From NCBI GenBank assembly GCA_005884255.1, contig VBDL01000140.1:1-6379 (forward strand): a DNA stretch of 6,379 nt. Reading direction: 5' to 3'. How positions within the stretch are numbered: the first letter of the stretch is position 1; each line of letters starts with the position of its first letter. Shown in pieces: positions 1 to 4,986 of this stretch. The DNA comes from Betaproteobacteria bacterium. GTDB lineage: Bacteria > Pseudomonadota > Gammaproteobacteria > Burkholderiales > Burkholderiaceae_C. Both the position numbers and the translations under genes were made by a program. The notes beneath the pieces are model-generated. The model was given only the letters and a program-made list of their open reading frames with translations, had not been told where the DNA came from and searched no databases.

Positions 1-310
1 AGGCGCTTGATGTGCGCTCGCACCGGCTCGCTGCGCAGGCGCTGCATCACGGTGGAGAACGGCAGGGCGAGGTGGACGTCGTTGGCGCGCAGCGTGTCGT
101 CGTCCTTCGGGCCGGCCGTCCACGGCGGCGCCCCGATGGCCAGCTCGCGCGTGTCCAGGCGCAGGCCGCCGAGCAGATGCAGCGCGAAGCCGTCGCCGAA
201 AGCGGGGCCTTCAGGAAAGGCCAGCCTTGCCACTCGCACACTGCGACGCCGCCAAGCAGCAGCAGCAGCGTGCCAGCGCTCACCCACGGCCATAGGCGCC
301 GGGTCCTCAT
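1..310 (-). CDS. AsmA-family protein, N-terminal part, partial and apparently frameshifted
   Basis: From ATG 310 the minus strand encodes a basic start (MRTRRLW), one hydrophobic segment (about residues 8-25, VSAGTLLLLLGGVAV) and then EWQGWPFLKAPL. This is the usual opening of AsmA-family proteins: an inner-membrane signal anchor followed by a WPFL-type motif. After KAPL this frame becomes meaningless and stops at 47. The neighbouring frame continues as FGDGFALHLLGGLRLDTREL, then AIGAPPW and LRANDVHLALPFSTV, again typical AsmA body, and stays open to the left edge. The two parts therefore look like one gene broken near 199-212. Relatives usually have roughly 15-25 more residues between WPFL and HLLGG, so a short deletion of a length not divisible by three fits best. 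ATG 310 has no clear Shine-Dalgarno. An in-frame ATG at 355 has AAAGG only 2 bases upstream. AsmA-like proteins act in envelope lipid transport and outer-membrane homeostasis. The family call is fairly sure; whether the gene is dead or the base calls are wrong is open. Confidence 0.68.
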
Positions 311-547
311 GCTACTGCGCGCAGCAAGCACGATGCCGCGTCGCTTGTCCGGCATGACCTTTGCGTGCCCCCGCGCGACTTCGCAACAGCTGCGTACAAG
401 GCCCGAGCCCCATGCCACGGCTACAGCGAGCACGCGATGCAGAGGTCCACGCACCGTGTAACCGGCGTTGCACGTAAGAAATTCAACCGCCGGTTTCCTT
501 TGCCGGCGCAGCCAGCGTGACGACGAAAAAACACAGAGAGACATCCC

Positions 548-1051
548 ATGCACACCACGGCCCAGATTCCCGAGACCCTGCGCTTCGACGATGAGGTGTT
601 GCTGATGTGCAGCACGCCGCTGGAGCCCTGGCTGGAACAGCAGCGGCTCGTGCTGTGCAGCGAGCGCGTGAGCCCGAGCTGCGTGCGCCGCTATGTGGCG
701 CAGTGGGAGCTGCAGCGCGGGCGGCTGTACCTCACCGAGGTGCGGCCCTTCGGCGGCCATGCCTTCGTGCGGCGGCGCGGCGGCTATGCCACCAGCGAGC
801 TCTCGCTGAAGGGCTTGTTCCCGCAGGCGCAGGGGCCGGTGTGCGCCGACTGGTTCAGCGGCCAGCTGCGCTGCCCGACGGGCCCGATTGCCAAGTATCG
901 CGATGCCGGCGATGACAGCGTCCATGAACAGGACATGCTGGTCGACATCGAGGCCGGCCATGTCGTGCGCATTGCCTTCCGTCACAAGGACGGCGAGCCG
1001 CTGCGCGTGCTCGCGCATGTGCAGGACATGCCCTTGTGCGCGGCGGCCTGA
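548..1051 (+). CDS. Uncharacterised conserved protein, 167 residues
   Basis: This looks like a complete cytoplasmic protein with no signal peptide and no membrane segment. The purine-rich GAGAG at 536-540 lies 7 bases before ATG 548 and supports the start. Features by residue: FDDEVLLMCSTPLEPWL (13-29), CVRRYVAQWELQRGRLYL (45-62), GLFP (89-92), ADWFSGQLRCPTG (100-112), KYRDAG (116-121) and LVDIEAGHVV (131-140). From memory, the pattern (R-Y-x-x-x-W-E-hydrophobic-x-x-G-R-L-Y-L, then a W-[FY]-S/T-G-x-L-R segment and a late hydrophobic-x-V/I-E-x-G strand) resembles a family of uncharacterised bacterial proteins found in many proteobacteria. I know of no assigned function. The mix of short predicted strands suggests a compact beta-rich fold. 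It has six cysteines (21, 37, 45, 99, 109, 164) but no obvious metal-binding spacing. The catalase-tail-like gene follows 63 bases downstream with a closely similar leader, so the two may share a transcript. Confidence 0.85.
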   Translation: MHTTAQIPETLRFDDEVLLMCSTPLEPWLEQQRLVLCSERVSPSCVRRYVAQWELQRGRLYLTEVRPFGGHAFVRRRGGYATSELSLKGLFPQAQGPVCADWFSGQLRCPTGPIAKYRDAGDDSVHEQDMLVDIEAGHVVRIAFRHKDGEPLRVLAHVQDMPLCAAA

Positions 1052-1114
1052 AGCGCCGGCGCCTCGCTGGGAACGATGCTTGCTTTTCAGCAGGGAAACC
1101 CAGGGAGGCATCCC

Positions 1115-1720
1115 ATGAGTTCTCAAGTCTCGAACATCGGTGACCTGTGGCAGCGTGCGGCGGTGGCGGCGCGGCGCATTGCCGGCGCACGAGGTGCCGG
1201 CGAGGCCGTGCCGGCCATTGCGGGGCGGCACATTGCGGTGCTCGCGGCCGATGGTGTGGACCTCGGCCAGCTCGATGCGGTGAAGAGCGCGCTGCGCTCC
1301 GCCGGTGCAAAGCTCACCGTGCTTGCGCACCAGCGCAGCCGCCTGCGCTCGAACGATGGGCGTCGCAGCATCGCGGTGCACCACACGATGCGCAGCCGGC
1401 CGCCGGTGATGTTCGATGCGCTCTATATCCCGGGCGGCGATGAAAGCGTGTCCACGCTGTGCGACGACGACGAGGCGCTGCGCTTCGTGCGCGAGACCTT
1501 CCGCCACGGCAAGTCGATCGCCGCCAGCGGCGACGGCGTGCAGGTGCTGCGCGTGGCCGGCCTGCCGCTGCCTGACGATGCGCGCCAGGCGATGCTGTCC
1601 GGCCTCGTCGTCGAGCTGCCGCGTGCCGGCCTCGGCGCGATGAGCGCGGCCTTCGTCGCCGCCATCGCGCAGCGCCGGCATTGGCAACGCGCGCCGCTGG
1701 GGAGCGCGCTGCACGCTTGA
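1115..1720 (+). CDS. Free-standing catalase C-terminal-domain-like protein (DJ-1/GATase1-like fold), 201 residues
   Basis: The protein aligns by eye with the C-terminal flavodoxin/GATase1-like domain of large-subunit (clade 2, HPII/KatE) catalases. Seen here: HIAVLAADGVD (39-49, first strand and loop), a helix LGQLDAVKSALRSAGAKLTVL (50-70), DGRRSIAVHHTMRSRPP (81-97), MFDALYIPGG (99-108), RHGKSIAASGDGVQVLRVAGLP (130-151), and the final AFVAAIAQRRHWQRAP (179-194), which resembles the HPII ending (LMAAHRVWSRIP). As in catalase tails, the position of the DJ-1 nucleophile cysteine is not Cys (IAASGDG), so protease or glyoxalase chemistry is unlikely. There is no haem catalase core: the first 38 residues are unrelated and the upstream gene is different. 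ATG 1115 is preceded by AGGGAGG (1102-1108) at 6 bases, a strong start that argues for a genuine stand-alone protein; an in-frame ATG at 1076 lacks such a site. Its role is unknown. It could be a protein-protein or oligomerisation module related to oxidative stress, but that is inference. Confidence 0.82.
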   Translation: MSSQVSNIGDLWQRAAVAARRIAGARGAGEAVPAIAGRHIAVLAADGVDLGQLDAVKSALRSAGAKLTVLAHQRSRLRSNDGRRSIAVHHTMRSRPPVMFDALYIPGGDESVSTLCDDDEALRFVRETFRHGKSIAASGDGVQVLRVAGLPLPDDARQAMLSGLVVELPRAGLGAMSAAFVAAIAQRRHWQRAPLGSALHA

Positions 1721-1748
1721 ATCCCTAGTAGCGCACGGTGGCGCACGC

Positions 1749-1767
1749 CGGGCATCCGTCTTGCCCG
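1749..1767 (+). other. Inverted repeat between two genes (possible hairpin)
   Basis: CGGGCA (1749-1754) and TGCCCG (1762-1767) are perfect 6-base complements separated by 7 bases, 29 bases after the stop of the catalase-tail-like gene and 33 bases before GTG 1800. No run of T follows on either strand, so it is not a classical Rho-independent terminator. It could be a leader hairpin for the small downstream gene, or chance in GC-rich DNA. Confidence 0.3.
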
Positions 1768-1799
1768 TCAGCCGTGAACCGTTGCCCGGAGAGACAGCC

Positions 1800-2006
1800 G
1801 TGAAGCCACCCGTGGATCCCGATCGCCTGGCGCAGCGCCAGCGCAAACCCGCGCCGCAAGGGCGCCACACCCCGCACGAAGGCGCGCGCCGCGGCGGGCC
1901 GCAGCCGGACACGCAGGAAGCGCCCGACGACGAGCGCCGCGATACCGGCTCACATGCGAACGAGCCGCCACACAGCACTGAGCCGAACCCGACCGAGCAT
2001 TCCTAA
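1800..2006 (+). CDS. Small proline-rich, probably disordered protein, 68 residues (GTG start)
   Basis: I do not recognise this protein. GTG 1800 is chosen because GGAGAG (1788-1793) sits 6 bases before it; a TTG at 1761 in the same frame would add 13 residues but has no ribosome binding site. The 68 residues contain no Phe, Tyr, Trp, Cys or Ile, a single Leu, 13 Pro, and many Arg, Asp, Glu, His, Gln and Thr, so it should be wholly disordered and soluble. About four fifths of its codons end in G or C, in line with its neighbours, which supports real coding. It lies 79 bases after the catalase-tail-like gene in the same direction and could be the last gene of that transcript. Its TAA (2004-2006) overlaps the fumC stop on the other strand. 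It could instead be a chance open frame in GC-rich DNA; the well-placed Shine-Dalgarno is the main argument against that. Confidence 0.6.
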   Translation: MKPPVDPDRLAQRQRKPAPQGRHTPHEGARRGGPQPDTQEAPDDERRDTGSHANEPPHSTEPNPTEHS

Positions 2007-3379
2007 ACCATTTTCTCGGGCCGCACCCACTCGTCGAAATCAGCTTCGCTGACGCCGTGCGCCAGCGCCGCCGCGCGCAGCGAGCTGCCGTCGGCATGCG
2101 CCTTCTGCGCGATCTTCGCGGCGCGGTCGTAGCCGATGTGCGGCGTCAGCGCGGTGACCAGCATCAGCGAGTTGTTGACCAGCTCGGCGATGCGCTCGCG
2201 GTTGGCGATCAGCCCGCGCACCGCATGCTCGTTGAAGCTGCGCGTGGCGTCGGCGAGCAGGCGGATGCTCTGCAGCACGTTGTAGGCGATCAGCGGCTTG
2301 AAGGTGTTGAGCTCGAAGTGGCCCGACGCGGCTCCCACCGTCAGCGCCATGTCGTTGCCGATCACCTGGCAGCAGGCCATCGTCAGCGCCTCGCACTGCG
2401 TGGGGTTGACCTTGCCCGGCATGATCGAGCTGCCCGGCTCGTTGGCGGGCAGCGTGAGCTCGCCCAGGCCGCAGCGCGGGCCGGACGCGAGCCAGCGCAG
2501 GTCGTTGGCGATCTTCATCAAGGCCACCGCGGCGGTCTTCAGCGCGCCGTGCAGCACCACCAGCGTGTCGTGCGACGCCAGCGCGGCGAACTTGTTGGGC
2601 GCGCTGACGAAGGGCAGCTCGGTGGACTTGGCCAGCGCCGCGGCCACGCGATCGCCGAACTCCGGATGCGTGTTCAGCCCGGTGCCGACCGCGGTGCCGC
2701 CGATGGCCAGCTCATGCACCGCCGGCAGCGCTGCGATGATGGCCGCATCGGCCTGCACGATCTGCGCCTCGTAGCCCGACAGCTCCTGGCCCAGCGTCAA
2801 GGGCGTGGCGTCCTGCAGGTGCGTGCGGCCGATCTTCACCACGTCGTGGTAGGCCTCGGCCTTCGCGGCCAGTGCGCGCCGCAGGCTCACCAGCGCCGGC
2901 AGCAGGCCGCGCACCACCGCGCTGCTGGCGGCCACGTTCATCGCCGTGGGAAACACGTCGTTCGACGACTGGCCGAGGTTGACGTGGTCATTGGCGTGCA
3001 CCAGGCGCTTGGCGCCGCGCTTGCCGCCGAGGTATTCCGACGCGATGTTGGCCAGCACCTCGTTCATGTTCATGTTGCTCTGCGTGCCGGAACCGGTTTG
3101 CCACACATGCAGCGGGAACTCGTGGTCCAGCGTGCCGCCCAGCACCAGCTGCGCGGCGAAGTCGATCGCCTGCGCGATCTTCGGGTCGAGCAGTCCGAGG
3201 TCGCGGTTCACCGCGGCGCAGGCACGCTTGACCATCGCCAGCGCCGAGATCATCTCGGTGGGCATGCGCTCGGTGGAGATGCGGAAGTGCTCGGTCGCGC
3301 GCTGCGTCTGCGCGCCCCACAGCCGTTCATCGTCGACCTGCACCTCCCCCATGGAGTCCACTTCGATTCGCTTGCTCAT
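2003..3379 (-). CDS. fumC: Fumarate hydratase, class II (fumarase C)
   Basis: The enzyme reversibly hydrates fumarate to L-malate in the citric acid cycle. It is the iron-independent, cytosolic, homotetrameric type. All class II marks are present: TGSGTQSNMNMNE (95-107), HVNLGQSSNDVFPTAM (132-147), GRTHLQDATPLTLGQE (184-199, with the conserved His 187), and the SS-loop signature GSSIMPGKVNPTQCE (316-330), with Ser 318 at the place of the E. coli catalytic serine. The 458-residue length matches the family (about 460). The start at ATG 3379 is set by GGAGGA (minus strand, 3386-3391) 6 bases upstream and by the usual opening MSKRIEVDSMGEVQV; an in-frame ATG at 3412 would add 11 residues not typical of fumarases. 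The stop (TAG, 2003-2005) overlaps the stop of the opposing small gene. Aspartase and argininosuccinate lyase share the superfamily, but overall similarity and the fumarase-type loops make FumC the clear call. Confidence 0.97.
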   Translation of the reverse strand: MSKRIEVDSMGEVQVDDERLWGAQTQRATEHFRISTERMPTEMISALAMVKRACAAVNRDLGLLDPKIAQAIDFAAQLVLGGTLDHEFPLHVWQTGSGTQSNMNMNEVLANIASEYLGGKRGAKRLVHANDHVNLGQSSNDVFPTAMNVAASSAVVRGLLPALVSLRRALAAKAEAYHDVVKIGRTHLQDATPLTLGQELSGYEAQIVQADAAIIAALPAVHELAIGGTAVGTGLNTHPEFGDRVAAALAKSTELPFVSAPNKFAALASHDTLVVLHGALKTAAVALMKIANDLRWLASGPRCGLGELTLPANEPGSSIMPGKVNPTQCEALTMACCQVIGNDMALTVGAASGHFELNTFKPLIAYNVLQSIRLLADATRSFNEHAVRGLIANRERIAELVNNSLMLVTALTPHIGYDRAAKIAQKAHADGSSLRAAALAHGVSEADFDEWVRPEKMV

Positions 3380-3413
3380 GTCAGTTCCTCCACCGCGAGG
3401 GGGGTGGTCCACC
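3380..3413 (-). promoter_or_regulatory. fumC leader: ribosome binding site with competing short inverted repeats
   Basis: On the minus strand the fumC leader holds, in order, GGTGG (3413-3409), CCACC (3407-3403) and GGTGG (3394-3390), then AGGAACTGAC and the ATG. The middle CCACC can pair with either GGTGG. Pairing with the downstream copy (5 base pairs, 8-base loop) would bury the first two G of the Shine-Dalgarno GGAGGA (3391-3386). Pairing with the upstream copy is possible only as about 4 base pairs with a tight loop. The pairing is seen in the sequence; any regulatory role is inferred. Confidence 0.35.
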
Positions 3414-3599
3414 GGAGCAAGCTTTGGGCCGGCAGTTGCTGCCTCGTGCTAGCGCGCGTATCGAGGTATGTCCGAGCAACAGTTGCGGTAAGTTTTGCCT
3501 CGAACACGCAAGGCGGTGTAGCGCGCCGCGCCGCGTCGGCCGCCGGGCCAGGCATCCGCTTTGCCACTCATTCGGGACCGAGATCACACGGAGTGTCTA
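3414..3599. promoter_or_regulatory. Divergent upstream region between fumC and the receiver gene
   Basis: This stretch separates two genes that point away from each other, so it should carry promoters for both. I could not find a convincing -35/-10 pair or a -24/-12 sigma-54 site. It holds two short inverted repeats, GGCAG-TTG-CTGCC (3431-3443) and GCAAC-A-GTTGC (3476-3486), both containing CAGTTGC (3433-3439 and 3480-3486, 47 bases apart). These could be operator half-sites, but such short repeats also arise by chance. The last part has GGAG (3590-3593) 6 bases before GTG 3600, the ribosome binding site of the receiver gene. Confidence 0.4.
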
Positions 3600-4073
3600 G
3601 TGCGTGTTCGTCATACCCCGTCGTCCTCGCCGGCCCCTGCCGGCTCGGCCTTCAAGCAAGTGCTCTATGTCGAAGACCAGCCGCTGAATGTGATGCTGAT
3701 GCAGGCGCTGCTGGAATCGCGCCCGGCGATCCAGTTGCGCGTGGCGGGCACCGGCGAAGAGGGCTATCGCCGCGCCCTCGAATGCGCGCCAGACCTGCTG
3801 CTGCTCGATCTGCGCCTGCCCGATGGCCACGGCTGCGACTGGCTGCGCTGCATGCGTGCGCATCCTCAGCTTGCCGCCATGCCGGCCGTCGCGGTGACGG
3901 CCGAGCCGCCGGATGCCTTCGACGCCAGCGTCTTCGTCGAGGTGTGGCACAAGCCGCTGAACCTGATGGGCACCTTGCAGCGTATCGACGTGCTGCTCGG
4001 CCTGCCGCCGCTGGCACATGCAGGCGCGGCGCAGTGGCTGCGTCAAGGCTCTGCGCTGTCGTCGCTGCGCTGA
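3600..4073 (+). CDS. Single-domain response regulator receiver (CheY-like), 157 residues
   Basis: This is a phospho-acceptor receiver with no output domain. A disordered Ser/Pro/Ala-rich lead (residues 1-17) is followed by QVLYVEDQPLNVMLM (20-34) with acidic Glu 25 and Asp 26, LLLLDLRLPDGHG (66-78) with phospho-acceptor Asp 70, VAVTAE (97-102) with switch Thr 100, and HKPLN (117-121) with Lys 118, so the active-site set is complete. The VEDQPLNVMLM opening is of the kind seen in receivers attached to hybrid histidine kinases. Here it stands alone, ending with a short tail after the last helix (DVLLG). GTG 3600 is preferred because GGAG (3590-3593) lies 6 bases before it; TTG 3561 in the same frame has no such site. 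The transglutaminase-like gene starts 24 bases after the stop, so they are probably one operon. The partner kinase is not in the window. The output is unknown: it may act by protein-protein contact or as a phosphate sink. Confidence 0.92.
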   Translation: MRVRHTPSSSPAPAGSAFKQVLYVEDQPLNVMLMQALLESRPAIQLRVAGTGEEGYRRALECAPDLLLLDLRLPDGHGCDWLRCMRAHPQLAAMPAVAVTAEPPDAFDASVFVEVWHKPLNLMGTLQRIDVLLGLPPLAHAGAAQWLRQGSALSSLR

Positions 4074-4097
4074 GACCGCGGCACACCGGAGGGTGGC

Positions 4098-4979
4098 GTG
4101 TCGGTCATCTACGACATCCGCCACACCACCGGCTACCGCTACGCGCGGCCGGTGGGCTTGAGCGAGCACCGCGTGATGTTCCGTCCGCGCGACAGCCACG
4201 ACCTGCGCGTGCTCGCCACCGACCTGCAAGTGACGCCGAAGCCGCTGGACGTGCGCCTGATCCAGGACGTGTACGCCAACTCGGTGGCCATCGTGCGCCC
4301 GAAGAGCCCGAGCGCCGAGCTCACGGTGACCTGCCTCTTCACCGTCGAGCACACGGGAACGCGCGCGCTGGACCTGCCGCTGGCACCGGAGGCACGCTAC
4401 TACCCCTTCGACTACACCAGCGAGGAGCGGTTGGCGCTGCAGCACTACCTGATGCCCTATCACGACGACACCGACGGTTCGCTGGGCCGCTGGGCGCGGG
4501 GTTTCGTGCGCCGCGACGGCGCCACCGGCAGCCGCGACCTGCTGGTGGCGATGACCCGCGCGATCCGCGACAGCATGAGCTATGAGCCGCGCTGGGAAGA
4601 GGGCGTGCAGACGCCGGCGCAGACGCTGGCCTGCCGCAGCGGCACCTGCCGCGATTTCGCCACGCTGATGATCGAGGCGGTGCGGCGCTTAGGGTATGCG
4701 GCGCACTTCGTCAGCGGCTATGTCTACACACCAGGGCTCGACCCCGGCGACGCGCAAACAGCGCTGTCCGGCGCCACGCATGCGTGGCTGCAGGTCTACC
4801 TGCCCGGCGCGGGCTGGATTCCGTTCGACCCGACCAACAACCTGATCGGCGGCACGGAACTCATCCGCGTCGGCTTCGCGCGCCATGCGGGGCTGGCGTC
4901 GCCGCTCTCGGGCAGCTGGGTGGGCGATCCGGCGGACTACCTGGGCATGACCGTGGAGGTGACGGTCACGAAACGCTAG
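4098..4979 (+). CDS. Transglutaminase-like (cysteine-protease fold) family protein, 293 residues
   Basis: This belongs to the bacterial transglutaminase-like superfamily. The N-terminal beta-rich domain (about 1-90, with IYDIRHTTGYRYARPV and LSEHRVMFRPRD) is typical of the accessory domain preceding bacterial transglutaminase-like cores. The core carries the catalytic triad: Cys 184 in CRSGTCRDFATLMIEAVR (179-196), His 228 in SGATHAWLQVYLPGAGW (224-240), and Asp 244 in IPFDPTNN (241-248). Members are mostly thought to be cysteine peptidases or amidases rather than crosslinking enzymes; the substrate here is unknown. There is no signal peptide, so the protein should be cytoplasmic. The GTG 4098 start follows GGAGG (4088-4092) by 5 bases and gives the usual opening of the family (a short strand, then H-T-T-x-Y-x-Y). 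Leu 198 uses the codon TTA, unusual in so GC-rich a gene. It lies just downstream of the receiver gene, probably co-transcribed. Confidence 0.93.
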   Translation: MSVIYDIRHTTGYRYARPVGLSEHRVMFRPRDSHDLRVLATDLQVTPKPLDVRLIQDVYANSVAIVRPKSPSAELTVTCLFTVEHTGTRALDLPLAPEARYYPFDYTSEERLALQHYLMPYHDDTDGSLGRWARGFVRRDGATGSRDLLVAMTRAIRDSMSYEPRWEEGVQTPAQTLACRSGTCRDFATLMIEAVRRLGYAAHFVSGYVYTPGLDPGDAQTALSGATHAWLQVYLPGAGWIPFDPTNNLIGGTELIRVGFARHAGLASPLSGSWVGDPADYLGMTVEVTVTKR

Positions 4980-4986
4980 AACGGAG

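Noticed and set aside
265..276. GCA/CAG trinucleotide run (AGCAGCAGCAGC) as a microsatellite-like phase-variable repeat
   Set aside because: On the minus strand it encodes the Leu run of the AsmA signal anchor (CTG codons); four to five units is short, and changes in whole units would not shift the frame.
468..496. TTGCAC at 468-473 as a -35 box for the 167-residue gene
   Set aside because: No acceptable -10 hexamer lies 16-18 bases downstream.
488..508. CGCCGG/CCGGCG inverted repeat (6-base arms, 9-base loop) in the leader of the 167-residue gene, considered as a terminator or riboregulator
   Set aside because: No T run follows on either strand, and short GC stems of this size are expected by chance in such DNA.
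1115..1720. Reading this gene as a PfpI/DJ-1 protease or glyoxalase
   Set aside because: The nucleophile cysteine position is not Cys, and the terminal helix resembles catalase tails instead.
47..1978. A 643-codon open frame on the minus strand opposite three plus-strand genes
   Set aside because: Apart from the AsmA-like start at its end (310 downward), its translation is low-complexity Arg/Ala/His-rich text with no domain. It exists because high G/C at third positions removes stops from the antisense frame.
3597..4463. A 288-codon minus-strand open frame opposite the receiver and transglutaminase-like genes
   Set aside because: Composition is Arg/Gln/His/Val-rich antisense shadow; the plus-strand products have complete active-site motifs.
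2057..4585. An 842-codon open frame on the plus strand running antisense to fumC and on into the receiver and transglutaminase-like genes
   Set aside because: It covers the real genes fumC, the receiver and part of the transglutaminase-like gene out of frame, and its translation is repetitive Arg/Gly/Ala/His-rich text with no recognisable family.
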